Shown here: one piece after another, positions 31,118-40,553 of the stretch
Numbering within the stretch: the stretch's first letter is position 1
How the letters are laid out: every line of letters starts with the position of its first letter
Assembly: GCF_008362905.1 (NCBI RefSeq)
Contig: NZ_VFJB01000005.1
Span: 1-64,000 of the forward strand
DNA from: Deferribacter autotrophicus
GTDB lineage: Bacteria > Chrysiogenota > Deferribacteres > Deferribacterales > Deferribacteraceae
Length of the DNA: 64,000 bases
Direction of reading: 5' to 3'
Position numbers and translations under genes: made by a program
Notes under the pieces: generated by a model
Database searches by the model: none
What the model was told of the DNA's origin: nothing
Seen by the model: the letters and a program-made list of their open reading frames with translations, nothing else

Positions 31118-32404
31118 ATGAAAAATATTTTATATATTTTAATATTTACGATTATTTATGGAGGGAGTGCTTTGGCTGTTGATATTTTTAAATTACAAAA
31201 CGGTGTTACTGTAGCTTACAAATATATGAAGGATATAAAAATTGTGTCTGTGCAATTATGGATGAAAACAGGTTCGAGAAATGAATACAAAGATAATAAC
31301 GGCATTGCACATTTTTTGGAACATATGGTTTTTAAAGGGACTGAAAAATATAAACCATCGCAAATTGATGAGATAGTTGAATCTCATGGTGGATTGATGA
31401 ATGCTGCTACAAGTAAAGATTATACATTTTATTATATTACAATTCCTTCAAAAAATGCGGAGTTGGCATTTGATGTGATTAGTGAGATGGTTTTTAAAGC
31501 AAAATTTTTACCTGATGAGATAGAAAAGGAGAAGCCCGTAGTTATCCAGGAGATTAGAAGAAAGTATGATTCTCCTACTTATGATATGTGGGTAGCCTTA
31601 TCAAATTATTTATACAAAGGTACGACATATTCAATGGAAGTTATTGGAACCGAAGAAAACATCGAGTCATTTAATCAAAATACACTATTTGATTATTACA
31701 ACCATTTTTATCATCCTAAAAATATGACTCTTGTGGTTGTGGGTGATATTTCTAAAGATAAAGTAGAAAAATTAGCTAATAGATATTTTAATTTGAGAAA
31801 GCCGGTAAAAGCGGGAAAACAGAAGACGTTTAATCCTGTAAAGCTTGATAGAAATATTGAAAAAGATTTTTATAAAAAAGTTTCTCAGGTATATATGGCG
31901 CTTAGTTTTAAAGCTTTCCCTCTAACAGATAAGAGAATTTATGCAGCTGAGGTCTTAACGGAAGTGCTTTCAGGTGGTGAGTTTTCTCTGCTAAATCAAA
32001 GACTTAAATATGAAAAGCAGTTGGTTACATCCGTGTATGGTGGCTATATGGGGCTTAAGTATGATGGTAGCTTTACATTTTATTTGACCTGTTTGCCTGA
32101 TAAATTAGAAGAAAGTGAAAAAGAACTCTGGAATGTTATTAATGATTTGAAAAATGGAAAAATATTTGAAAAGGATGTAGACAAAGCCAAAAAAAGACTT
32201 GTTGCACAGCTATTATTTCAAAGGGAAAAGGCGAGTTCTGAGGCAAATGATATAGGCTATTCTTTTACTCATGAAATTAAAGATTATTATTTGGATTATG
32301 AAAAAAATATAGAAAGTGTGAGTATTGATGATATCAGGTCTTTGGCAAAAGATTTGTTTAGCAAACATTTTGTGAAAGTTAGAACTTTGCCTGAAGAAAA
32401 GTAA
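31118..32404 (+). CDS. Periplasmic M16-family zinc protease
   Basis: The 428-residue protein has a signal peptide (about residues 1-20, ending SALA) and the inverted zinc motif HFLEH (His65, Glu68 catalytic, His69), with the third ligand Glu145 at the expected distance in VVIQEIRR. The second domain follows (LVVVGDISKDKVEKL). It is a single half-type M16 protease, which works as a dimer or with a non-catalytic partner. No partner gene is adjacent. GAGGTG precedes the ATG. Confidence 0.92.
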   Translation: MKNILYILIFTIIYGGSALAVDIFKLQNGVTVAYKYMKDIKIVSVQLWMKTGSRNEYKDNNGIAHFLEHMVFKGTEKYKPSQIDEIVESHGGLMNAATSKDYTFYYITIPSKNAELAFDVISEMVFKAKFLPDEIEKEKPVVIQEIRRKYDSPTYDMWVALSNYLYKGTTYSMEVIGTEENIESFNQNTLFDYYNHFYHPKNMTLVVVGDISKDKVEKLANRYFNLRKPVKAGKQKTFNPVKLDRNIEKDFYKKVSQVYMALSFKAFPLTDKRIYAAEVLTEVLSGGEFSLLNQRLKYEKQLVTSVYGGYMGLKYDGSFTFYLTCLPDKLEESEKELWNVINDLKNGKIFEKDVDKAKKRLVAQLLFQREKASSEANDIGYSFTHEIKDYYLDYEKNIESVSIDDIRSLAKDLFSKHFVKVRTLPEEK

Positions 32405-32519
32405 TTTGGTATAGATTGTAACATCGTGGTTTATAATATTTTTTAATAATACCAAGGAAGAAAACGTTACCTGTAGACACTGATGTTAAACCAAATTATA
32501 GAAGAAGTTATAGCTGATT

Positions 32520-32548
32520 AAAAAAGCCAGGTAAAACCTGGCTTTTTT
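32520..32548. terminator. Bidirectional terminator
   Basis: AGCCAGGT and ACCTGGCT (about 32525-32543) form a hairpin with A on one side and T on the other, serving the converging M16 and isochorismatase-family genes. Confidence 0.92.
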
Positions 32549-33095
32549 ATTTGATTAGTTTTTGAACTTCTTTAAATTCATTAGCGTCAGAACGCTCTAG
32601 CAGTTGAAACAGAACAGTTTCAACTACAGTTATTTTAGCACCAGCATCTCTCATATATTCTAAACCGAATTTCCAATTGTCTTTAAGTCTTGAACAAACT
32701 GCATCAGCTACCGTAAAAACGTTATATTGGTTTTCAATGAGATCTATAGCTGTTTGTAGCACACAAATATGAGCTTCCATTCCGGTAAGAATAACACTCT
32801 TCTTACCTGTAGCTTTTAATTTGTCTAAAAAAGTTTGCTCTTTACAACAAGAAAAGGTGAGTTTTTCCACGTGGCTATCGTCTAAATACTGCTTTAGTTC
32901 ACTTACAGTTTCACCTAGTCCTTTTGTGTATTGTTGGGTATAAATAACAGGGATATTTAATATTTTGGCAGCTTCAAGAAGAATTTTTACATTTTTTTTA
33001 ATTTTTTCATAAACTTTTTCAGGCATAACTTTAACAAGTTTTTCTTGAATATCCACAACTACTAAAACTGCATCATCTCTTTTTAACGTAAACAT
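32547..33095 (-). CDS. Isochorismatase-family cysteine hydrolase
   Basis: The 182-residue protein has the catalytic triad of the family: Asp15 (VVVDIQ), Lys79 (VEKLTFSCC) and Cys111 (GMEAHICV), with the cis-peptide region just before the cysteine. This fits YcaC-like hydrolases or nicotinamidase relatives; the substrate cannot be told. It starts 13 bp after acnA behind AAGGAGG and is likely co-transcribed with it. Confidence 0.9.
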   Translation of the reverse strand: MFTLKRDDAVLVVVDIQEKLVKVMPEKVYEKIKKNVKILLEAAKILNIPVIYTQQYTKGLGETVSELKQYLDDSHVEKLTFSCCKEQTFLDKLKATGKKSVILTGMEAHICVLQTAIDLIENQYNVFTVADAVCSRLKDNWKFGLEYMRDAGAKITVVETVLFQLLERSDANEFKEVQKLIK

Positions 33096-33108
33096 AAGTC
33101 CTCCTTTT

Positions 33109-35754
33109 TTAATTTATAAATTTTCTTAAAACATATGGTAATATCCCACCATGTTTGAAATATTTTACTTCAATTTCCGTATCGAGCCTTACTACACATT
33201 CAAACTCAATTCTGTTTTTATCCGGTTTTTCTGCAACAATTTTAACTTTTTTTTGTGGATAAAGATTATTTATTCCGATAATACTTATTGTTTCATCCCC
33301 TTTTATTCCTAATTTTTCATAATTATCTCCCGGTAAAAATTGAATAGGCAACACACCCATACCGATTAAATTACTTCTATGTATTCTTTCAAAAGACTCT
33401 GCTATTATAGCTTTTATTCCAAGCAACACTGTACCTTTGGCTGCCCAATCCCTTGATGAGCCAGTCCCGTATTCTTTACCAGCAAACACAACTAAAGGAA
33501 TGTTTTCTTCCATATATTTCATTGCGGCATCGTATATAAACATCTCTTTATTTTCTGGAAATTTTATTGTGAAACTTCCTTCTTTTGGTGCAACCAGTTT
33601 ATTTTTAATTCTAACATTGCCAAAAGTGCCTCTAATCATAACTTCATGGTTACCCCTTCTGGAGCCGTAGGTGTTAAATTTATCTACGGTAACCCCATTT
33701 TCTTTTAAATATTTACCTGCAGGATAATCTTTTCTGATAGCACCGGCTGGAGAAATGTGATCTGTAGTAACAGAATCACCCAGCAATAGAAGTATTCTTG
33801 CATTTTTTATATCACTCGGCTCATCAACTGCTAGTGTAAAGTTATCGAAATATGGAGGTTTTTTAATATAAGTGGAATTTTCATTCCATTGAAAGGTGGA
33901 GGAAAATTTAACTCGTAGATTTTGCCAATTTATATCACCTTCAAATACTTTTTTATATTCTTTTTTATAGTCATTTGAAGTGATTACCTGAGAGATTAAA
34001 TTATCTATTTCTTCATTGGATGGCCAAATATCTTGAAGAAATACTGGTCTGCCGTTTGGATCGTATCCTAAAGGTTCATCCTCAAAGTTAATGTCGATTC
34101 TTCCTGCAATGGCATACGCCACAACAAGAATGGGGGAAGCCAAAAAGTTTGTTCTAACTTTGTTATGGATTCTTGCTTCAAAATTCCTATTACCTGATAA
34201 AACAGAAGCTACAGTTAGTCCTCCTGTATCTATTGCGTCTTCAACTTCTTTTATTAATGGTCCACTGTTACCAATACAGGTGGTGCAACCATAAGCTGTG
34301 ATGTGGAATTTGAGTGCTTCCAGATACGGTAGAAGTCCGGATTTTTTAAGATAATCTGTGACTACTTTTGAGCCAGGAGCTAAAGAGGCTTTAACAAAGG
34401 GTTTGACTTGAAGTCCATATTCTACAGCTTTTTTGGCAAGAAGTACTGCCCCAAGCATTACTTTTGGGTTTGATGTGTTGGTACAGGACGTAATAGCCGC
34501 TATGACAATGGAACCGTCTTCAATAGTAAGCTTTTCTCCTCTTAAAGTAATTTCAACTTTCTTTTTTTTGCCATTTAAGATGTTCATAAATTTGTTTTTT
34601 ACGTCAGATAAAAATATTTTATCATGAGGTCTTGATGGTCCTGCAATGGAGGGGTTCACATTGGAAAGATCAAATTCTAAAACATTAGAGTAAATTACAT
34701 TATCCCAATTTTCAGCGAATAGTAAATTCTGCTTTGTATAATTTATCATGATTTTTGCTTCGTTTTCTCTGTTTGTTAAAACAAGGTATTCTGCAGTCTT
34801 TTCATCCATTGGAAAGTATGTAACCGTAGAACCATTTTCGGGACTCATATTAGAAATGGTTGCTCTATCAGGAACAGAGAGCTCTTTCATGCCTTCACCA
34901 AAAAACTCTACAAACTTCTCAACTACACCATATTTTCTTAAAAACTCGGTAATATTGAGGACTAAATCTGTAGCAGTGACACCTGGATTGACCTTACCAA
35001 TAAGATTTATCCCTATTACTTGCGGTATACTCATATAGTAGGGTTGCCCAAGCATTACTGCTTCAGCTTCAATTCCTCCCACACCCCACGATAAAACACC
35101 TATACCATTTACCATAGGTGTGTGAGAATCGGTACCTATTACGGTATCGGGAAAAGCGAAAAGTTCACCATTTGTTTTAGATAATCTTATAGGTTTAGAT
35201 AGATATTCGAGATTAACCTGATGGCAAATTCCATTATTTGGAGGAATAACACTGAAATTATTAAAACTAACTTGTGCCCATTTCAATACTTGGTATCTTT
35301 CACTATTTCTTTCGTACTCCTTTTTTACATTTAAATTTAACGAATCCTTTGTTCCAAAATAATCAATTTGAACGGAATGATCTATTATTAGATCTACAGG
35401 AACCACAGGATTAATGGTTTCAGGATTTTTACCGAGCTCTTTTGCAGCATCCCTCATGGCTGCAAGATCAACCACAAATGGAACTCCGGTAAAATCTTGC
35501 ATTAAAATTCTAGAGGGAAAATAAGGAATTTCAATTTTTTCTTTACATAATGGATCATAATTTAATAGATATTCAATATGATCATTGTTAACAATATTTC
35601 CATCAAAATTTCTTAATAAATTTTCTAAAAGAATTCTTATTGTAAAAGGGAGCTTTTCTATTTTTGCATCACTATTTAATTTTTTTAAATTTACAAATAA
35701 GACTTTTTGGTTTAAAAAAGTTTCTTCTTTTATGAATTCTTTTTTGTTAAACAT
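33109..35754 (-). CDS. acnA: Aconitate hydratase A
   Basis: This 881-residue protein is an aconitase of the AcnA/IRP1 architecture. It shows GTDSHTPMVNGIGVLSWGVGG, the cluster cysteines in TSCTNTSNP and TTCIGNSGP, and the C-terminal swivel domain with GSSRDWAAKGT. In other bacteria AcnA is often the stress or stationary-phase enzyme. The paralogous activity is encoded by acnB at 4.4 kb. No TCA dyad operator is seen upstream. AAGGAAG lies rather far (15 bp) from the ATG, so the start is less certain. A role in methylcitrate metabolism is possible, but no prp genes are nearby. Confidence 0.95.
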   Translation of the reverse strand: MFNKKEFIKEETFLNQKVLFVNLKKLNSDAKIEKLPFTIRILLENLLRNFDGNIVNNDHIEYLLNYDPLCKEKIEIPYFPSRILMQDFTGVPFVVDLAAMRDAAKELGKNPETINPVVPVDLIIDHSVQIDYFGTKDSLNLNVKKEYERNSERYQVLKWAQVSFNNFSVIPPNNGICHQVNLEYLSKPIRLSKTNGELFAFPDTVIGTDSHTPMVNGIGVLSWGVGGIEAEAVMLGQPYYMSIPQVIGINLIGKVNPGVTATDLVLNITEFLRKYGVVEKFVEFFGEGMKELSVPDRATISNMSPENGSTVTYFPMDEKTAEYLVLTNRENEAKIMINYTKQNLLFAENWDNVIYSNVLEFDLSNVNPSIAGPSRPHDKIFLSDVKNKFMNILNGKKKKVEITLRGEKLTIEDGSIVIAAITSCTNTSNPKVMLGAVLLAKKAVEYGLQVKPFVKASLAPGSKVVTDYLKKSGLLPYLEALKFHITAYGCTTCIGNSGPLIKEVEDAIDTGGLTVASVLSGNRNFEARIHNKVRTNFLASPILVVAYAIAGRIDINFEDEPLGYDPNGRPVFLQDIWPSNEEIDNLISQVITSNDYKKEYKKVFEGDINWQNLRVKFSSTFQWNENSTYIKKPPYFDNFTLAVDEPSDIKNARILLLLGDSVTTDHISPAGAIRKDYPAGKYLKENGVTVDKFNTYGSRRGNHEVMIRGTFGNVRIKNKLVAPKEGSFTIKFPENKEMFIYDAAMKYMEENIPLVVFAGKEYGTGSSRDWAAKGTVLLGIKAIIAESFERIHRSNLIGMGVLPIQFLPGDNYEKLGIKGDETISIIGINNLYPQKKVKIVAEKPDKNRIEFECVVRLDTEIEVKYFKHGGILPYVLRKFIN

Positions 35755-35912
35755 TAAATTATTTGTCTTCCTTTATTTTTTAATTATTATAACATAAGAT
35801 AATGAAATATCAAAACACTCTTTAAACTAGGTTTGAGAATTAATTTTTTGTTGACAAGTTTAAGATAATTAAGTAAAACTAAACAAATTAAAATAGGTTT
35901 TAACGGTGCGTC

Positions 35913-36506
35913 ATGGAAGAATTTGATATTAATATTGGTGAAAGAATAAGAAAGTTAAGAACAGAACGTGGTATGACATTACAGGATGTAGCAAATTTTA
36001 CAGGTTTTTCAAAAGCTCTTATTTCTCAAATTGAAAATAATGTAGTTACTCCACCAATTACTACATTGGCAAAGATTGCTAAAGTGTTAAATGTAAAAAT
36101 GACTTACTTTTTTGATGAAGAAATAAATTATAAAGATTATTATGTTGTTAAAAAGAAGGATCGCAAGTTTGTTTTTAGAGAAGGTGCAAAGCATGGATAT
36201 CTTTATGAGGAGCTTGCTCATATTAAAAATAATGATCTTTTTGAAACATTTGTAGTTACAATAAAGCCTGGTGATACTCATAAGAAACTTTTTAGTCATG
36301 AAGGTTATGAATTTATGTATATTCTAGACGGTAAGATAAGGTTGTATCTAAATAATGATATTATTGAACTTGAGGAAGGGGACTCTATTGCTTTTAGCTC
36401 TAAGATTCCTCATTATGCTGAAAGTATTGATAGAGGTTCTTCAAAGATTTTAAGTGTAAGAATGAAAAAGCTGGATGTGCAAAAGTTACGTAATTTACAA
36501 AAATAA
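35913..36506 (+). CDS. XRE-family regulator with cupin domain
   Basis: The 197-residue protein has an N-terminal helix-turn-helix (about 11-66, LQDVANFTGFSKALISQIEN) and a C-terminal cupin barrel (about 110-185, GYEFMYILDGKIRLYL and EEGDSIAFSSKIPHYAES). Such proteins sense a small ligand and control a few genes. It diverges from acnA with 158 bp between them, which contains a TTGACA and several AAACTA/TAGTTT-like repeats. It is a paralogue of the protein at 38060. Confidence 0.92.
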   Translation: MEEFDINIGERIRKLRTERGMTLQDVANFTGFSKALISQIENNVVTPPITTLAKIAKVLNVKMTYFFDEEINYKDYYVVKKKDRKFVFREGAKHGYLYEELAHIKNNDLFETFVVTIKPGDTHKKLFSHEGYEFMYILDGKIRLYLNNDIIELEEGDSIAFSSKIPHYAESIDRGSSKILSVRMKKLDVQKLRNLQK

Positions 36507-36514
36507 CTTTATAT

Positions 36515-37033
36515 TTAGAAATTAGCTAAATAAATATCTTTATATTTTTTATATCTTAAAGCATAATCAGTAATACTTTTAATTTCTTCTTCAGAAAGTT
36601 CTTTTACAACTTTTCCAGGATAACCTTTTATTAATACATTAGGAGGGAAAGTTTTATTTGGTGGGATAAGAGTTCCAGCAGCTACAATACTGTTTTCATT
36701 AATAATACTGTTGTCCATTATTATAGCGCCAATTCCTATTAAGCAATTATTCTTTATAGTACAACCATGTAATGTGGCGCTATGACCAATAGTTACGTAA
36801 TCACCAATAATAGTAGGGTATTTGTTAAGTGTGACATGAATAACTGAATTGTCTTGAATATTTGAAAATTTTCCTATTTTTATAAAATTTACATCTGCTC
36901 TAATTGTTACATGAAACCATATGCTTGATTCATCTCCAAGTTCAACATCACCAATAATTGTTGCATCTTGAGCAATAAAAACATTTTTGCCAAGAACAGG
37001 CTTTAATTTAAGTCTTTTCTTAACGTTTTCCAT
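36515..37033 (-). CDS. Gamma-carbonic-anhydrase-like hexapeptide-repeat protein
   Basis: The 172-residue protein is a left-handed beta-helix of the YrdA/PaaY/gamma-CA family, with repeats of the I/V-G-D/N type. The metal-site histidines appear in NSVIHV and GHSATLHGC, and the RADV segment contains the conserved arginine and aspartate. It could hydrate CO2 or be an acyltransferase-fold protein of unknown function. Its ATG directly follows the stop of the histidine kinase gene, so the two form an operon. Confidence 0.88.
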   Translation of the reverse strand: MENVKKRLKLKPVLGKNVFIAQDATIIGDVELGDESSIWFHVTIRADVNFIKIGKFSNIQDNSVIHVTLNKYPTIIGDYVTIGHSATLHGCTIKNNCLIGIGAIIMDNSIINENSIVAAGTLIPPNKTFPPNVLIKGYPGKVVKELSEEEIKSITDYALRYKKYKDIYLANF

Positions 37034-37981
37034 TTAGCACCTTTTTAACTTTAAGATATATTTATTACCAAATTGTGTATTTTCAAGTATTAAATCTATA
37101 TTATTATTTATTGCTAATTGCTTAGATAGAAAAAGTTTGTATTCTGGTTCATTTGTATTTATATCCGTTGATTTTGTTAAGAAATAATTTTTAACTTTAT
37201 CCAGATTAAAAGGTTTTCCTGTATCAGTTATTTCTATGATGAGAAAATCTGGGTCACTTTGAATTTGGAGTTCTATGACACCTTTTTCTGTGCTAATGAC
37301 TGAGGCTAAAGCGATATTTAACAAAATATTATTAACAATTTTTTCGTCATAAATGACATCTGGTAAGGTGTCAGGTAGATTATAATTAAAAACTACTTTC
37401 ATATTGCTTTTTATTAATCCTTTTATTGTAGATATTAATGATTCTATAACATATTTGCATGAGCCGCATTTTTTTTCACTTTCAATATCTCCGCTAGGCT
37501 GTTTTGATAAATTAATAATATTTGACAACATAAGATTAAGACGTTTTGCTGATTCATCTATCAGCTTTAAAGAATTGATAATATCCTCTTTACTAAGACT
37601 CTCATAATCGTTTATTAGCAAAGTGGTAAATCCAATAATAGAATTTAAAGGAGTTTTTAGTTCATGGTTCATATTTATTAGTATATTGTTGTGATAATTT
37701 GCGAGTTTTTCGTATTCTTTTTTTGATTTTAAAAGTTGTAAATTTAAAGCTTGTAACTCTTCATTAGATGTTTTTAATTCGTTAGTGGTTGTATTTAAGG
37801 CTTCGATTTTATTTTTAAGTTCTGATTCTGTTTCTTTTAATTTCTTAATTATAAAAAAAGTCAGTATAAATAAATAAGAGGTTATAATTATATCTGGGAT
37901 ATAAGAAATATTTTTAGATTTTAAAGAAAAATAAACTAAAGTAACAAAAACCGTTGATATCACGCTTAAAATATACAGCAT
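37034..37981 (-). CDS. Membrane histidine kinase with degenerate ATPase domain
   Basis: The 315-residue protein has two N-terminal membrane helices (about 1-20 and 28-47), a coiled coil (about 48-98), a HisKA domain with His106 in NMNHELKTPLNSIIGF, and an ATPase-like domain. In the latter, the G1 box reads DTGKP rather than DxGxG. The G2 box GxGLGL is replaced by PEYKLFLSKQL, so ATP binding is doubtful. A CGSC pair follows the phosphoacceptor helices. No response regulator is adjacent. It may be a phosphatase-type or scaffold partner. Confidence 0.82.
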   Translation of the reverse strand: MLYILSVISTVFVTLVYFSLKSKNISYIPDIIITSYLFILTFFIIKKLKETESELKNKIEALNTTTNELKTSNEELQALNLQLLKSKKEYEKLANYHNNILINMNHELKTPLNSIIGFTTLLINDYESLSKEDIINSLKLIDESAKRLNLMLSNIINLSKQPSGDIESEKKCGSCKYVIESLISTIKGLIKSNMKVVFNYNLPDTLPDVIYDEKIVNNILLNIALASVISTEKGVIELQIQSDPDFLIIEITDTGKPFNLDKVKNYFLTKSTDINTNEPEYKLFLSKQLAINNNIDLILENTQFGNKYILKLKRC

Positions 37982-38059
37982 ATTATTTAACTAACCTCTT
38001 GACTTTTTATTATAAATTTAATATATAATTGAAAAAATAAAAAAAGGCAAGGTGATAAA

Positions 38060-38596
38060 ATGAGTTATGGTGCAAAATTAAGAGAAATAAGAAAGAGATT
38101 GGGCATGACCCTTGAGGATGTGTCTCAAAAGACAGGGTTTACAAAAAGTTTTATTAGTCAGATTGAAAATGGTAAAAATTCACCGTCCATTGCATCATTG
38201 AAAAAAATATGTTTTGCTTTGGGGATTACTATAAGTGAACTGTTTGAAGATGAAAGAAATGTCGTTTATAAGTTTAGTTACGATGATTATAAGGTTTTAC
38301 ATAACAAAAATATTGATATTTATTTTCTTGCAAACAAGTTGGTTAATAGAAAGTTAGAACCATTAATTTTAGAAATGGGACCAAACTCTGAAACTGGCTC
38401 AAATTTTTACAATCATGTTGGTGAAGAGTTTGGGTATGTGTTAGAAGGTGAAATTACTGTAATTATCGGTAATACTGAGTATGTGTTGCATGAAGGTGAA
38501 TCGATATACTTTAGTTCGAATTTACCTCATAAGATTAAAAATAAAACAAATAAGCATGCTAAAGCTTTTTGGGTAGGGACACCACCTTCTTTTTAA
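38060..38596 (+). CDS. XRE-family regulator with cupin domain (second copy)
   Basis: The 178-residue protein has the same layout as the protein at 35913: a helix-turn-helix (LEDVSQKTGFTKSFISQIENG) and a C-terminal cupin (GEEFGYVLEGEITVIIG, EGESIYFSSNLPHKIKN). AAGGTG precedes the ATG. It diverges from the histidine kinase gene. The two regulators flank the carbonic-anhydrase-like and kinase genes, but no shared operator could be confirmed. Confidence 0.92.
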   Translation: MSYGAKLREIRKRLGMTLEDVSQKTGFTKSFISQIENGKNSPSIASLKKICFALGITISELFEDERNVVYKFSYDDYKVLHNKNIDIYFLANKLVNRKLEPLILEMGPNSETGSNFYNHVGEEFGYVLEGEITVIIGNTEYVLHEGESIYFSSNLPHKIKNKTNKHAKAFWVGTPPSF

Positions 38597-38612
38597 ATTG
38601 TGTATAAACTGC

Positions 38613-38641
38613 TTGACTAAAGTTTAGTTTTTTGTTATTAC
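38613..38641 (+). promoter_or_regulatory. rpsT promoter
   Basis: TTGACT (38613-38618), a 17-bp spacer and TATTAC (38636-38641). A perfect palindrome CTAAAGTTTAG (38617-38627) overlaps the end of the -35 and might be an operator. Confidence 0.6.
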
Positions 38642-38673
38642 TCCCACTTGTTTAAAAAAATATGAGGTGAAGG

Positions 38674-38949
38674 ATGGCGCATACATTATCTGCAAAGAAA
38701 AGAATTAGACAAAATGAAAGAAGAAGATTGAGAAATAAGTCTTACAAATCAATGATGAAAACTTTTACTAAAAAATTTCTTACAGCAGTAGAGTCAGGAA
38801 ATTTTGAAGAAGCTGAAAAGCGTTTTAATGAAGTGGTAAAAGTAATTTATAAAGTTCAATCAAAAGGTGTTATTCATAAAAACCAGGCAGCAAGAAGAGT
38901 TTCAAGACTTGCAAAAAGATTGCAAGCTCTTAAAAATAGTGTAGCTTAA
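38674..38949 (+). CDS. rpsT: 30S ribosomal protein S20
   Basis: bS20 binds 16S rRNA early in assembly of the small subunit. The 91-residue, lysine/arginine-rich protein begins with the family signature AHTLSAKKRIRQNERRR and ends with the conserved HKNQAARRVSRLAKR region. The ribosome binding site is GAGGTGAAGG. It is monocistronic, with its own promoter and a strong terminator. Confidence 0.97.
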   Translation: MAHTLSAKKRIRQNERRRLRNKSYKSMMKTFTKKFLTAVESGNFEEAEKRFNEVVKVIYKVQSKGVIHKNQAARRVSRLAKRLQALKNSVA

Positions 38950-38978
38950 TATTATCTTAATATTAAATTTAGTTAAAC

Positions 38979-39007
38979 AAAAAAGCGGCCATTGGCCGCT
39001 TTTTTTA
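38979..39007. terminator. Terminator of rpsT, also serving the converging phosphomutase gene
   Basis: AAAAGCGGCC-att-GGCCGCTTTT with a long T run on the right and an A run on the left. It serves both directions. Confidence 0.93.
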
Positions 39008-40429
39008 TATAAGTTTATTCAACTCTGATTCAATTATTTTCTGATATTCTAACATTTTTTCTTTAGTGGCTGCTTCGAATCTCATCACTAATACAGGTTG
39101 TGTATTACTTGCTCTTAATAATCCCCATCCTTCATCAAAAACTACCCTTATACCGTCAGTATCTATAATATTTTTAATGCCATATTTTCCTTCATTTTTG
39201 TATTGTTTGAATAGTTCTGTTAATTTGTTCACTATCTCAAATTTTTTCTCTTCAGGGCAATCAAATCTTATTTCGGGAGTGTTATAAACTTTTGGTATAT
39301 CTTTTAATAAGTCTGAGCAGACTTTTATTTCATTGTCGATAAGTCTGTTAACGTATGCTTCTAAAAATCTTACTGAAGAATAGATGGCATCATCATACCC
39401 AAAATATTTGTCATTGAAGAAGATATGACCACTCATTTCACCAGCTAATTCAGCGTTGGTTTCTTTTAATTTATCTTTAATTAATGAGTGGCCTGTTTTC
39501 CACATGATTGGTTCAGCACCTATTTCTTCAAGGTAATCAAACAGCACTTGAGAAGCTTTCACATCTGCAATAACTTTTGGTTTTGAGTAGTATTTTTTCA
39601 ATTCTTTAGCATAAATGATTAAAAGCATATCACCCCAGATAATACTTCCTTTTTCATCTACTACACCGATTCTATCTGCGTCACCATCATATCCTATTCC
39701 AAAATCAGCCTTCTCTGTTTTTACAGTATTAATAAGATCAACAAGGTTTTCTTCAACAGTGGGGTCAGGGTGATGATTTGGGAAGGTTCCGTCCTCTTCA
39801 CAGTAAAGTTCTACTACTTCTACACCTAAATTTTTAAATATTTTTGGAGCAACTTTTGAAGCTACGCCGTTTCCAGCATCTATAACAATTTTTATTTTCC
39901 TTTGAAGTTTTGAAATTTTCTCTTTTAATTCTGAGAAATGGTTATTCATCCATTCTATATAAGTAGAAACGATATCGTATGAAGAAAAATTACCTTTATT
40001 TGCAGATTTTCTGTAACCGTATTTAATAATATCATCATAGATAGATGTTATCAGTTCAGAGTGGTAAGTCTCTTTTCCTATGCCAAATTTCATTCCGTTG
40101 TATTCAGGGGGGTTGTGACTTCCTGTAATCATGATAAACCCATCGGAGTTTAAATGAAATGCACTAAAGTAGGTAACTGGGGTAGGGCATCTTCCCAAAT
40201 CGATTACATTTACACCGGCATCAAGTAAACCTTCTTTTGCTCCTTCAAAGAGTTCATCAGATGATAATCTAACATCTCTTCCTATGGTAACAGTAGGATT
40301 TTCTTTTTTAACTTTTTTTATTAACTGATAAGCGAAAGTGTTAGTAATTTGCTTGATTGTTTCTTTGTTGAAGTTGTCTGGAAAAATACCTCTGATGTCG
40401 TATTGACGAAAGATTTTTTTATCTATCAT
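39005..40429 (-). CDS. Phosphomannomutase/phosphoglucomutase
   Basis: This alpha-D-phosphohexomutase interconverts the 1- and 6-phosphates of glucose or mannose for sugar-nucleotide and cell-envelope synthesis. It shows the start FRQYDIRGIFP, the phosphoserine loop TGSHNPPEYNGMK, the metal loop DGDADRIG, the sugar loop GEMSGH (AGEMSGHIF) and the phosphate loop RASNTQP. The pattern is of the AlgC/ManB type. The ATG at 40429 follows AAGGAGGTG; an upstream ATG at 40447 lies ahead of that site. The length is 474 residues. Confidence 0.93.
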   Translation of the reverse strand: MIDKKIFRQYDIRGIFPDNFNKETIKQITNTFAYQLIKKVKKENPTVTIGRDVRLSSDELFEGAKEGLLDAGVNVIDLGRCPTPVTYFSAFHLNSDGFIMITGSHNPPEYNGMKFGIGKETYHSELITSIYDDIIKYGYRKSANKGNFSSYDIVSTYIEWMNNHFSELKEKISKLQRKIKIVIDAGNGVASKVAPKIFKNLGVEVVELYCEEDGTFPNHHPDPTVEENLVDLINTVKTEKADFGIGYDGDADRIGVVDEKGSIIWGDMLLIIYAKELKKYYSKPKVIADVKASQVLFDYLEEIGAEPIMWKTGHSLIKDKLKETNAELAGEMSGHIFFNDKYFGYDDAIYSSVRFLEAYVNRLIDNEIKVCSDLLKDIPKVYNTPEIRFDCPEEKKFEIVNKLTELFKQYKNEGKYGIKNIIDTDGIRVVFDEGWGLLRASNTQPVLVMRFEAATKEKMLEYQKIIESELNKLI

Positions 40430-40518
40430 TTTCACCTCCTTAATCAATGGTACATTATATTAAATTATTAAAAATACAAGTATTTATCAAGTAAAATTGA
40501 GTTTGCAAAGGTGTATTG

Positions 40519-40547
40519 TTTACAAAAAATTTATTTTTTGATATACT
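40519..40547 (+). promoter_or_regulatory. Promoter for a leaderless message
   Basis: TTTACA (40519-40524), a 17-bp spacer and TATACT (40542-40547). The ATG of the next gene begins 7 bp after the -10, where transcription should start, and no ribosome binding site is present. Confidence 0.55.
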
Positions 40548-40553
40548 AATTCT

